From: Anaerococcus degeneri
GTDB taxonomy: Bacteria; Bacillota; Clostridia; Tissierellales; Peptoniphilaceae
Assembly: GCF_017874475.1 (NCBI RefSeq)
Contig: NZ_JAGGLO010000007.1
Location: forward strand, 32,992 to 96,991
DNA length: 64,000 bases
Direction: 5' to 3'
Below are positions 1 through 7,782 of this stretch, piece by piece. A program made the translations under genes and the position numbers. Numbering within the stretch: the first letter of the stretch is position 1; each line of letters begins with the position of its first letter. The notes below the pieces were generated by a model. The model saw only the letters and a list, made by a program, of their open reading frames with translations, was not told the DNA's origin and searched no databases.

Positions 1-123
1 AACAGATCTAATAGTAAAAAGGGTTGAGTGCTTATTAAATTAGTCGCAAGATGTTACTAGTAGGTATTTAGTAATTAACTATTATCTAGTACTAGACTTT
101 TAAATATTGTTTTTGAAGACATC

Positions 124-366
124 ATGAAGGAAAAAGAAATAATAGATAAACTTAAGGTAGATTCCAGAAATAGGTCCTACACGGCTAGGGGCCTTGGTCT
201 GATTTTTTAGTTTAATAAGGATTGTAAAATCCTAATTATCGGCCAAGCTCCTGGAAAAAAGGTCGAAAAGACTGGTCTTTTATTTGATGATAGGAGCGGG
301 GATAATCTGGTTGACAGGCAGGTGGTATTTATCCGCCTATTTTTTATTTTTCTTATATTTAAGTGA
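124..366 (+). pseudogene. Remnant of a uracil-DNA glycosylase-family gene
   Basis: The frame opening at ATG 124 reads about 28 codons, meets an in-frame TAG at 208-210, and continues in the same frame as a recognisable uracil-DNA glycosylase-like segment (ILIIGQAPGKK, then TGLLFDDRSGDNL). That block is the conserved GQAPG...F.D.SGD loop of the family. After residue ~62 the frame runs into a hairpin and U-rich sequence and ends at 366. The family is usually around 190-220 residues, so about two thirds of the protein is missing, including the C-terminal catalytic region. One nonsense codon plus a 3' truncation indicates a dead gene. The start is only the first in-frame ATG. Confidence 0.7.
316..350 (+). 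terminator. Imperfect terminator-like hairpin before nagA
   Basis: AGGCAGG (316-322) pairs with TCCGCCT (332-338), with one mismatch and one wobble, and is followed by a T-rich run from 340. It sits inside the decayed glycosylase frame, so it may have been joined to it by the deletion that truncated the gene. It would isolate nagA from upstream transcription. Confidence 0.4.
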
Positions 367-422
367 ATATATCGGGTATCATATAAAAGAAGATTTTGTT
401 TATTTAAAATTACGGAGGATTT

Positions 423-1553
423 ATGTTTTTTAAGGCTGATTATTTTATATTAGAAGACTCTATGCTCGAAGACTATTTTATGGAAGTTAAGGATGGAGTC
501 ATTGTTGGATTTTCTAAAAACGAACCAGATGAATACGAATATTTAGGAGAAATTGTAGCTCCTGGTCTTGTCGACACCCACATCCACGGCTATGCTGGCA
601 AGGATATAATGAATGCTGAAGAAGGGGCATTGAATGTTATTTCTAAGGGACTTTTGGAGTGTGGGGTTACAAGCTTTTTGCCAACCACCCTTACAGATTC
701 CAAGGAAAAGACAGATGCTGCCCTCAAAAGAGTTGCAGCAGAATATAAAGATGTAGAAGGAGCCAAGGTCAGGGGAATTTTCCTTGAAGGACCATTTTTC
801 ACTGAGAAATACAAGGGTGCCCAAAATCCTGCCTACATGTCAGATCCAAAAATCGATTATTTAAAGGATTGGATTGAGCTTTCAGATGGTTTGGTAAATA
901 AAATCGCCATCGCTCCTGAAAGAGAAGGAGCAGAAGACTTTATCAAAAAGGCTAACGCCATGGGAGTGAGAGTTGCCCTTGGACACTCTGATGCGACTTT
1001 TGACCAGGCTGTGGCAGCTGTTTACGCTGGGGCAAATATTTTTGTCCACACCTACAATGGCATGAGCGGTCTCCACCACAGAGAACCAGGAATGGTTGGG
1101 GCAGCTATGTCTACAGATGCCATTTCAGAGCTGATTTGTGACGGCCACCATGTAAATCCAAATGCTGCAAATATCCTAATGAACGCCAAGGGTAGGGACA
1201 AGGTTGCCCTAATTACCGATTGTATGAGCGCTGGCGGTATGGCTGATGGGGACTACATGCTAGGAGATTTCCCTGTTAGGGTTGAGGGCGGCACAGCAAG
1301 GCTTAAGGACGGCGGCTCTCTTGCAGGTTCTATACTTAAATTAAAGGAAGCTGTTAAAAACGTAGTTGATTGGGAAATTGCTGATATCTTTGAAGCTATC
1401 CAAATGGCAAGCCTTGTGCCAGCCAAGTCTGTTGGTATAGACAATATCTGCGGCAAGCTTAAGGAAGGCTACCCTGCTGACTTTATAGTTCTTGATTATG
1501 ATATGAACCTAGAAAAAACATTTTTAAATGGCAAATTAGTTTATAGCAAATAA
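423..1553 (+). CDS. nagA: N-acetylglucosamine-6-phosphate deacetylase
   Basis: Cytoplasmic amidohydrolase that removes acetate from GlcNAc-6-phosphate to give glucosamine-6-phosphate, feeding amino sugars into glycolysis or wall synthesis. The 376-residue length is normal for NagA. Seen in the protein: the metal-binding DTHIHG near residues 51-56, LEGPFF (metal-ligand Glu) near 124, GHSDAT and HTYNGM (metal/substrate His) near 190 and 212, and the catalytic Asp in LITDCMSAGG near 272. ATG 423 is preceded by ACGGAGG. It stands alone between two terminators, with no nagB beside it. In this window it could take GlcNAc-6P from the PTS operons at 20-36 kb, which is an inference. Confidence 0.95.
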   Translation: MFFKADYFILEDSMLEDYFMEVKDGVIVGFSKNEPDEYEYLGEIVAPGLVDTHIHGYAGKDIMNAEEGALNVISKGLLECGVTSFLPTTLTDSKEKTDAALKRVAAEYKDVEGAKVRGIFLEGPFFTEKYKGAQNPAYMSDPKIDYLKDWIELSDGLVNKIAIAPEREGAEDFIKKANAMGVRVALGHSDATFDQAVAAVYAGANIFVHTYNGMSGLHHREPGMVGAAMSTDAISELICDGHHVNPNAANILMNAKGRDKVALITDCMSAGGMADGDYMLGDFPVRVEGGTARLKDGGSLAGSILKLKEAVKNVVDWEIADIFEAIQMASLVPAKSVGIDNICGKLKEGYPADFIVLDYDMNLEKTFLNGKLVYSK

Positions 1554-1567
1554 TATAAGATATTTAG

Positions 1568-1596
1568 AGCTTCTCAGAAATGAGGAGCTTTTTTTA
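1568..1596 (+). terminator. Terminator after nagA
   Basis: AGCTTCTCA (1568-1576), loop GAAA, TGAGGAGCT (1581-1589), then a run of T. Nine pairs with one G-T wobble; a strong intrinsic terminator. Confidence 0.9.
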
Positions 1597-1601
1597 TATA
1601 G

Positions 1602-1647
1602 GATAATGATAATCGTTATTGACAATCTTTTAAATTTTTATTATAAT
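1602..1647 (+). promoter_or_regulatory. Fur box overlapping a consensus promoter
   Basis: GATAATGATAATCGTTATT at 1602-1620 matches 17 of 19 bases of the classical Fur box (GATAATGATAATCATTATC). Its last two bases are the first two of a perfect -35 TTGACA (1619-1624), followed by a 17-bp spacer and a perfect -10 TATAAT (1642-1647). An iron-loaded Fur-type repressor bound here would block RNA polymerase. The site therefore predicts that the next gene (1727) is induced by iron starvation. Confidence 0.85.
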
Positions 1648-1726
1648 TATAAGGGTTAATTAAATAAATAACTAACAATAAGCTTTAAATAGCTTAGGAT
1701 AATTATTATATAAATTTGGAGGAATT

Positions 1727-2857
1727 ATGAAAGTAAAACATAAAGTAAGCTTAGCCCTAGCCTTATTATTGGCGATTAATATAGTGCCTGGAAGAGTAGA
1801 TGCCAGTCAGGTAATGGAAGAGATGCCTAAGCAAGAAACTATGAGTGAAGAGAAGGATGTTGAAAATCCTATATCACTTAGTGATGAAGCCACACAGGAT
1901 GATGAAACAAAGGCTTTTGAGGAAAAAGTTGCTAAGGCTAAGGAAGAACTTAAAAAATATTTAGACTCAATGGATGAAGAATCTGTTGACAATCCAGCTA
2001 TAGCCTACGAAGGACAAACCAAGGAAGATATCAAAAAGGCCATAGCAAGGGCAAAAGAGCTTTTAGCTGATGAATCTATAGACCAAGCTAAGCTTGAAGA
2101 AATGGAAAAGATTCCTTTTAAGAAAGTAGATGGCAAGAAGAAAGGTTTATTTAGAGACTATACCCATAAGGCCTTGGTAAATTTTGAAGTAGTGGGTGAG
2201 AGAACAAATAAGAATCCTCACAACAATAAAGCTTATGTAGGACTTAGGGATAATAAAATCAAGATTAAATCAAGCTTTAAGGGCCTAAAAAAATCTGGAG
2301 AAAGCAAAAATAAATTTATAAAATTAAACTATGTTACAGAAGCTGATTATCAGGCAATGAAGCTTGATGGAGTATCAGCTGCAACACCAAAATACAAAAA
2401 ACAAGAACTCCCTCAAGATGATTACATAATAAGGGAAGTGGAAGATGGCTATGAAATAGAAATCACCAAACTACCTGCAGATGCGAAATTCATCAAACCT
2501 GTAGCCCTAGTTAAATTTGCTGATGGAACATATTTTGAAAATGGTGATATAGTCTATGTCAAAAACGAAAAATCATCAGCTAAGCCAGCAAAGGCTGAAA
2601 AAGTAGATCAAAAGAGCGGAGCTACAGAAAAGGCAAGCGAGAAAAAAGAAGAAAAAATTTCAAGCAAAAAAGTTAAGGAAGTTAAGAAGGCAGACTCAAC
2701 AAGCGAAGCTACAAAGAAAGATAAAAAAGAAGAAGCGAAAGTAGGAACTAAAGCTGCAGCCAAAAACGCAAAAACAGGCGTGGCATCTTCAATAGCAGCT
2801 ATCCTAACTCTAGGAGCAAGTTCAACAGCTCTCTTTGCAAGTAAAAAAAGAAAATAA
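1727..2857 (+). CDS. Fur-controlled, sortase-type surface protein of unknown fold
   Basis: Secreted 376-residue protein. It has an N-terminal signal peptide (basic MKVKHK, hydrophobic core, cleavage near VDA-S around residue 27). An acidic helical stretch of about 100 residues follows, including a FIVAR-like segment (KEDIKKAIARAKELL). A beta-rich region lies at about 145-285, then a Lys/Glu/Ala low-complexity wall-spanning stretch. The tail has NAKTG, a hydrophobic segment and a final KKRK, the layout of a sortase sorting signal with a non-LPXTG motif. The Fur box at 1602-1620 suggests a role in iron or heme capture. I could not match the beta-rich part to a NEAT domain with confidence, so ligand binding is inference from regulation and location. 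It is monocistronic and closed by the terminator at 2866. Confidence 0.75.
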   Translation: MKVKHKVSLALALLLAINIVPGRVDASQVMEEMPKQETMSEEKDVENPISLSDEATQDDETKAFEEKVAKAKEELKKYLDSMDEESVDNPAIAYEGQTKEDIKKAIARAKELLADESIDQAKLEEMEKIPFKKVDGKKKGLFRDYTHKALVNFEVVGERTNKNPHNNKAYVGLRDNKIKIKSSFKGLKKSGESKNKFIKLNYVTEADYQAMKLDGVSAATPKYKKQELPQDDYIIREVEDGYEIEITKLPADAKFIKPVALVKFADGTYFENGDIVYVKNEKSSAKPAKAEKVDQKSGATEKASEKKEEKISSKKVKEVKKADSTSEATKKDKKEEAKVGTKAAAKNAKTGVASSIAAILTLGASSTALFASKKRK

Positions 2858-2865
2858 TATTCTAA

Positions 2866-2889
2866 AGAGTCCTTGGGACTCTTTTTTTA
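2866..2889 (+). terminator. Terminator after the surface protein gene
   Basis: AGAGTCC (2866-2872), loop TTG, GGACTCT (2876-2882), then seven T. A perfect 7-bp stem. Confidence 0.9.
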
Positions 2890-2921
2890 AAAAAAATCAT
2901 TTATAGGTCCTGTATATTTAT

Positions 2922-2950
2922 TTGGAAAAACCGTTTGCTTGGTTTATAAT
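2922..2950 (+). promoter_or_regulatory. Promoter of the aspA-fumC operon
   Basis: -35 TTGGAA (2922-2927), 17-bp spacer, perfect -10 TATAAT (2945-2950), 47 bases before the aspA start codon. No operator was recognised. Confidence 0.75.
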
Positions 2951-2997
2951 AAGCTTATAAAGCATTTTAAATTTAGATAAAGCAAAAGGAGATAGAG

Positions 2998-4416
2998 ATG
3001 ACAGATTATAGGATTGAAAGAGATTCTTTAGGAGACCTTAGGATTCCAAAAGACGCTTATTATGGAGCAAATGCTTATAGGGCCTACGAAAATTTCAAAA
3101 TTACGGGCAAGGCTATGGACCCATATTTTATTAGGGCTATTGTTGAAATTAAAAAGGCTTGTGCTATTCAAAATAACAAGGTTGGCATTCTTTCAGATAA
3201 GAAAAGCAAAGCTATTGTTGCCGCTTGTGATGAGGTTTTAGCAGGCTCATATATAGGAGACTTTATCGTTGACCCTATCCAAGGTGGGGCAGGAACTTCT
3301 TTTAATATGAATGCCAACGAAGTTATTGCAAATATTGCAAATGTGGCCCTCGGCGGGACTCTTGGTCACTACGAACACATCCACCCAAACGACCACGTAA
3401 ACCTCGGCCAATCCACCAACGACGTTATACCGACAGCTGGCAAAATCGCTATAATTCGCTATATAAAAGACCTTGCGGAAGATACAGAAAAACTAATCGT
3501 AGCCCTTGATAAAAAGGCAGAATACTTTGACGACTATGTAAAAATGGGCCGCACCCAGCTTCAAGATGCTGTTCCAATCACCCTAGGCCAAGAATTTAAG
3601 GCCTATTCTAGGGTTGTGGAAAGGGGGCTTTTGAGGTTTAAAAAGGCCATCGAAGAGCTTTCTTCAATCAACCTAGGCGGCACAGCTGTGGGAACTGGCC
3701 TTAACGCTGACGATGATTTTGTAGAAAATATCGACAAGGTCCTAAGGGAAATCACAGGCCTCGATTTAAAACAAGCAGAAGATTTGATAGACTCCACCCA
3801 AAACCTAGATGGATTTTTATTCACTTCTTCAGTTTTAAAAACTTTTGCAGCCAGCCTTTCAAAGGTGGCAAATGACCTAAGACTCTTATCTTCTGGTCCG
3901 ACAACAGGTATTTCAGACTTCAACCTACCAGCCAAACAGGCAGGATCTTCAATCATGCCAGGCAAGGTAAACCCAGTAATACCAGAAGTTGTAAACCAGG
4001 TTGCTTTTTTGGTTGTAGGCAATGACCTAACAGTAACCATGGCAGTTGAGGCTGGTCAATTAGAGTTAAACGCATTTGAACCTATAATTTTCTACGCCCT
4101 AATCCAGTCAATAACAAGCCTTAGGGGAGCAATTCAAACACTCACTCTTAATTGCATAGAAGGCATCACAGCCAACAAGGAAAAACTAAGGGCTAAGGTA
4201 GAAAATTCTGTAGGAATAATTACCGCCTTTGCCCCACATATTGGTTATGATATGGCTTCAGCTATCGCCAAACAATCAATGAAGGAGTCTAGGCCAATTA
4301 GGGAGATAATTTTAGAAAAAGGCCTCATGACAAGTGCTGAGGTTGACAAGATTTTAGACTATAGAAAGATGACCAAACCGGGTATCTTAGATGAAGAACA
4401 TATGGAGACACACTAA
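2998..4416 (+). CDS. aspA: Aspartate ammonia-lyase (aspartase)
   Basis: Cytoplasmic enzyme of the fumarase/aspartase superfamily that deaminates L-aspartate to fumarate and ammonia. At 472 residues it has the family length. Seen: HPNDHVNLGQSTND near residue 137, GRTQLQDAVPITLGQE near 185 (TQLQDAVP is aspartase-like, whereas fumarases have THLQDA), and the flexible catalytic loop GSSIMPGKVNP near 320. GGAGATAGAG precedes ATG 2998. Its stop overlaps the fumC start (TAATG), so the two are translationally coupled and fumarate can pass directly to fumarase. Assignment over fumarase rests on the TQLQDAVP motif and the pairing with a separate FumC. Confidence 0.9.
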   Translation: MTDYRIERDSLGDLRIPKDAYYGANAYRAYENFKITGKAMDPYFIRAIVEIKKACAIQNNKVGILSDKKSKAIVAACDEVLAGSYIGDFIVDPIQGGAGTSFNMNANEVIANIANVALGGTLGHYEHIHPNDHVNLGQSTNDVIPTAGKIAIIRYIKDLAEDTEKLIVALDKKAEYFDDYVKMGRTQLQDAVPITLGQEFKAYSRVVERGLLRFKKAIEELSSINLGGTAVGTGLNADDDFVENIDKVLREITGLDLKQAEDLIDSTQNLDGFLFTSSVLKTFAASLSKVANDLRLLSSGPTTGISDFNLPAKQAGSSIMPGKVNPVIPEVVNQVAFLVVGNDLTVTMAVEAGQLELNAFEPIIFYALIQSITSLRGAIQTLTLNCIEGITANKEKLRAKVENSVGIITAFAPHIGYDMASAIAKQSMKESRPIREIILEKGLMTSAEVDKILDYRKMTKPGILDEEHMETH

Positions 4417-5780
4417 TGGATTTTAGGATAGAAAAAGATTCCATGGGGGAAATCAAGGTCGCAAATGACAAGGTCTGGGGAGCTCAAACCCAGAGGTCTT
4501 ACGAAAATTTCCCACAAGGAGTGGCAATCATGCCCCTTGAGCAAATCAAATCTATGGTTATTGTTAAAAAGGCAGCGGCAATAGTAAATAATAGCCAGGG
4601 CAAACTTGATGATGTCTATAAAGAAGCCATTGTTAAAGCTTGTGACAAGGTTTTGGCAGGTGGCTATGAGGACCAATTTCCACTTACAGTTTATCAAACA
4701 GGGTCAGGCACTCAGACAAATATGAATGTAAATGAGGTTATAGCCCACTTGGCAAATGAAATTTTGGGTCAAAAGTTAATCCATCCAAACGATCACGTAA
4801 ACATGAGCCAGTCAACAAACGACTCTTTTCCAACAGCTATCCACCTTACAAGCCTAAGGATGATAAATGAAAAATTACTTCCAGAAGTGGATGAAATCGC
4901 TGATGAGTTTTACAAAAGAGCAGAGGACTTTGAAGGAATCATAAAAACCGGCAGGACCCACCTCCAAGATGCAACTCCTCTTAGGCTATCAGATGAAATT
5001 AGAACTTACGGGGACCTTATAAAAAGGGACGGGGATTATATTAGACAATCTGCCAAGGCCTTGGAATATTTGGCAATCGGCGGGACAGCTGTTGGCACAG
5101 GCCTAAATACCAAGGAAGGCTACGATACAAAAATGGCTGAAGTCTTATCAGAACTTACAGATTTAGATTTGAAGGCTGATTCCAATAAATTCCTCCAATT
5201 ATCAAGCAAATATGGCATGGCCAAGGCCCACGGGGCTATCAAAATCCTTGCCTCAGACCTACTAAAAATCGCAGAAGACATAAGATTTTTATCATCAGGA
5301 CCAAGGACAGGCATTGGCGAATTAATTATTCCGTCAAATGAGCCAGGCTCATCAATCATGCCGGGCAAGGTCAACCCAACCCAGGTTGAGATGCTTGCAA
5401 TGATTTGCCTTGAAGTAATGGCAAATGACCAGGTCATTACCATGGCCAACTCTCTTGGCCAACTCGAGCTAAATGCCTATATGCCTCTAATAATTTACAA
5501 GATGGTGGATTCGGTAAAAATCTTATCCAAAGGCCTCCATTCCTTTAATATCCACCTTGTGAAGGGCCTTGGCCCTAATGAGGAAAAAATCAAAGAAAAT
5601 CTTGAAAAATCCCTCATGTTAGTCACAGCCCTTTCCCCACATATAGGCTATGATAAGGCAAGCGAGATGGCGAAATTTGCCCACAAGGAAGGCCTAAGTC
5701 TTAGAGAAGCTAACCAGAGGCTGGGCTTTGTGACAGATGAAGAATTTATAAAAATAGTAGATCCAAAAAAGATGGTGTAA
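4416..5780 (+). CDS. fumC: Fumarate hydratase class II
   Basis: Iron-independent fumarase that interconverts fumarate and malate. At 454 residues it has the usual class II length. Seen: VWGAQTQRSYENF near residue 20 (the fumarase-type WGAQTQRS), SGTQTNMNVNEV near 98, HPNDHVNMSQSTND near 128, GRTHLQDATPLRL near 175, and GSSIMPGKVNPTQ near 312. The ATG overlaps the aspA stop by one base, and the next gene begins immediately after its stop. The sequential reactions Asp to fumarate to malate suggest an aspartate fermentation operon. Confidence 0.93.
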   Translation: MDFRIEKDSMGEIKVANDKVWGAQTQRSYENFPQGVAIMPLEQIKSMVIVKKAAAIVNNSQGKLDDVYKEAIVKACDKVLAGGYEDQFPLTVYQTGSGTQTNMNVNEVIAHLANEILGQKLIHPNDHVNMSQSTNDSFPTAIHLTSLRMINEKLLPEVDEIADEFYKRAEDFEGIIKTGRTHLQDATPLRLSDEIRTYGDLIKRDGDYIRQSAKALEYLAIGGTAVGTGLNTKEGYDTKMAEVLSELTDLDLKADSNKFLQLSSKYGMAKAHGAIKILASDLLKIAEDIRFLSSGPRTGIGELIIPSNEPGSSIMPGKVNPTQVEMLAMICLEVMANDQVITMANSLGQLELNAYMPLIIYKMVDSVKILSKGLHSFNIHLVKGLGPNEEKIKENLEKSLMLVTALSPHIGYDKASEMAKFAHKEGLSLREANQRLGFVTDEEFIKIVDPKKMV

Positions 5781-6911
5781 ATGAAAGAATATATCAAAAA
5801 AGGCTCTTGGAATGACAGGGCCTTTCAATTTTTAAACAAGTTAATAGGAGACCACGGCAGGGATAATCCAGCTTATAATCCAGAAAGAAATCCCTTTGCA
5901 GTCTTTGACTGGGACAATACCTCTATAATCGGAGATGTGGAAGAGGCGGCATTTTATTATTTGGTGACAAATCTCGCCTTCAAAATAAATCCTGACGAGC
6001 TTTATAAAATTATTAGGAAAAACGTTGATAAATCAGATTTTGCTGACCCTTATAGAAACCTTGATGGTAAGCCTATTAATATTGATAAGATTTCAAATGA
6101 TATATACGAAGCCTATAGGAGGCTTTATGGGACTTCCGATAGGTTGGGTGGGGACCTTCCTTTTGAAATAATCAAAGAAACCAATGTTTATAAGGAATTT
6201 GTGGCAAAGATGATTTTCCGCTACAAGGCGGCTGAATATGACAAAAATGCCAGAGATCCTTATTGCTGGATGACCTTTCTTTTTACAAATTACAAGCAAA
6301 ATGAAATTGAAGAATTTTGTGAGAAAGCTTTCGCTTTTGTAAAAAAACAAGAGGCTAGGAGGGAGATTTTCACATCTCCAGAAATGGAATCAGAAGCTGG
6401 CAGGATTTCAGTTTCTTATTTTGTAGGCATGGGCGATATTCCAGAAATGGCTAATCTTTTCCACACCCTAGAGCAAGAAGGAATTGATGTTTACGTTGTA
6501 TCAGCATCCTTCATTGACATAGTAAGGGCTTTTGCGACTAAAAATTCCTATAAATTTGATGAGAAAAAAGTCCTTGGCCTAAGACTAGCCAAGGATGATG
6601 AAGGGAAAGTCCTCCCAGAACTCGACCACTATTTTCCACTTACCCAAAAAGCTGGCAAGTCAGAAACCATTAGAAAGCTAATTCAAAATGAAACTAACTA
6701 TGGGCCAATCTTAGTTGGGGGCGACAGCGACGGCGACTATGCCATGATGACAGATTTTGAAGTCACAGACTTGGGTCTGATTATTGATAGGAAGCTAGGG
6801 GGAGAAATAAATAACTTAAAAGAGGCTGCCCTCAAGGGGTCTTGCCGTTATTTGCTCCAGGCCAGAGACCAATATGGGAAGAAATTTATTAGACAAGAGA
6901 GGTCAATCTAA
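5781..6911 (+). CDS. HAD-superfamily phosphatase-like hydrolase
   Basis: A 376-residue HAD hydrolase. Motif I is FDWDNT with nucleophile D43 and general acid/base D45. Motif II lies in YVVSASF near residue 240. Motif IV is GGDSDGDYAMM near 315. A large helical cap lies between motifs I and II. The layout resembles phosphoserine phosphatase-like enzymes, but with a long insert (residues 60-200), so the substrate is unknown. The ATG follows the fumC stop with no gap, and its own stop overlaps the next start (TAATG). Operon position suggests a role in organic acid or amino acid metabolism, which is inference. Confidence 0.75.
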   Translation: MKEYIKKGSWNDRAFQFLNKLIGDHGRDNPAYNPERNPFAVFDWDNTSIIGDVEEAAFYYLVTNLAFKINPDELYKIIRKNVDKSDFADPYRNLDGKPINIDKISNDIYEAYRRLYGTSDRLGGDLPFEIIKETNVYKEFVAKMIFRYKAAEYDKNARDPYCWMTFLFTNYKQNEIEEFCEKAFAFVKKQEARREIFTSPEMESEAGRISVSYFVGMGDIPEMANLFHTLEQEGIDVYVVSASFIDIVRAFATKNSYKFDEKKVLGLRLAKDDEGKVLPELDHYFPLTQKAGKSETIRKLIQNETNYGPILVGGDSDGDYAMMTDFEVTDLGLIIDRKLGGEINNLKEAALKGSCRYLLQARDQYGKKFIRQERSI

Positions 6912-7351
6912 TGTATTTTGAAGACTATGAAATAGGTATGATCTATAAAGATATTGAGCCAATCAGCTTTACAGAAGAAGAGCTCATCTATTACGGGGAA
7001 AAATACGACCCAAGACCAATTCACACCGACAAAAAAGCTGCCGAAAAATCCCCCTTTGGTCAAATAATAGCCCCAGGATCTTTTTCCAATATGGCTTTTT
7101 GGGGCCAGTGGGTAAAGACAAAAAAAGACAGGGAAGGGATGATAGCAGGGATTGGAATCTCATATGCAAGATGGCACAAGCCGGTATTTGCCAATGTAAA
7201 ATACACTATAGAAGTAGAAATTATTAACAAAAAAATTTGGAAAGAAGGCAAAAATGGCCAGGTCACTTTTATTATGAGGGCCTTTGATCCACAAGGGGAC
7301 CTAGTAAGTGAATACAGTCCCTATGGATTGGTCCGCTGTAGGCCAAATTAG
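6911..7351 (+). CDS. MaoC-like hot-dog dehydratase
   Basis: A 146-residue single hot-dog fold protein of the MaoC / (R)-specific enoyl-CoA hydratase family. The catalytic Asp-His dyad is visible as DPRPIHTD (D33 and H38), followed by FGQIIAPGSF, the typical substrate-loop segment, and ISYARWHKPVF in the central helix/strand region. Such enzymes hydrate or dehydrate acyl-CoA thioesters; the physiological substrate here is not evident. It is the last gene of the aspA operon, coupled to the HAD gene through TAATG. No fatty acid or PHA genes lie nearby, so its link to aspartate fermentation is unclear. Confidence 0.8.
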   Translation: MYFEDYEIGMIYKDIEPISFTEEELIYYGEKYDPRPIHTDKKAAEKSPFGQIIAPGSFSNMAFWGQWVKTKKDREGMIAGIGISYARWHKPVFANVKYTIEVEIINKKIWKEGKNGQVTFIMRAFDPQGDLVSEYSPYGLVRCRPN

Positions 7352-7592
7352 ATGCAAAAATTATAGAAAATATTAAAAAATTGATAAAAGAAAACCTGTC
7401 CTAGCTTATTAAAAAAAGTTAGGAAAAGGTGTGCAAATAATTGTTAATAATTTAATTAACTAAAATTTTTGATAAAATATTTTTCTAAAATCACACAAAT
7501 TGTAAGGGCATACAAAGTGACAAACAAGACATTTTAGATATATTGGGAAAATTTGATTTCCAAAAATTATCACAAAAATCCTCTTAAAGGTG
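7352..7592. other. Intergenic spacer after the MaoC-like gene
   Basis: A+T-rich spacer with no supported gene. A weak hairpin (CCTAGCTT near 7400 pairing with AAGTTAGG) is present but has no U-run behind it, so no clear terminator closes the aspA operon. Confidence 0.4.
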
Positions 7593-7621
7593 TTGACATA
7601 AAGGTTTTTATCATATATAAT
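7593..7621 (+). promoter_or_regulatory. Consensus promoter of sstT
   Basis: Perfect TTGACA (7593-7598), 17-bp spacer, perfect TATAAT (7616-7621). Transcription should start near 7628, leaving a leader of about 155 nt before the sstT start at 7783. Confidence 0.85.
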
Positions 7622-7627
7622 TTTAAC

Positions 7628-7739
7628 TGGTAGAAAGAATGGTTTTCTTAGAGATGACCAAATTTATAAAAAAATTATTTTTTTAGGGTCTGGGGCTAAG
7701 ATTCTAAAATATTTTCATTTCTATTAATTTCTTCTACCA
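7628..7739 (+). ncRNA. Candidate structured leader RNA of sstT
   Basis: The leader folds by four strictly nested pairings: TGGTAGAA (7628-7635) with TTCTACCA (7732-7739); AGAAT (7636-7640) with ATTCT (7701-7705); CTTAG (7647-7651) with CTAAG (7696-7700); GACC (7656-7659) with GGTC (7687-7690). An A/T-rich apical part closes it. The right arms of the middle two helices are contiguous (CTAAGATTCT), so the left side carries a 6-nt bulge. No T-box sequence or U-run terminator is present. It may be a cis-regulatory RNA for serine uptake, but it matches no known riboswitch that I recognise. Confidence 0.5.
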
Positions 7740-7782
7740 AATTGCAAAGGTTTACATATTATATTATTAAAAGGAGAGAAAA

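Noticed and set aside
1727..2857. NEAT heme-binding domain in the Fur-controlled surface protein
   Set aside because: The beta-rich region lacks a convincing NEAT pattern (no clear YxxxY strand and SLxxY helix), so only the regulation supports an iron role.
7622..7782. Possible T-box or known riboswitch in the sstT leader
   Set aside because: No T-box core (AGGGUGGNACCGCG) and no terminator/antiterminator pair; the pairing seen fits no class I know, so it is reported only as a candidate structure.
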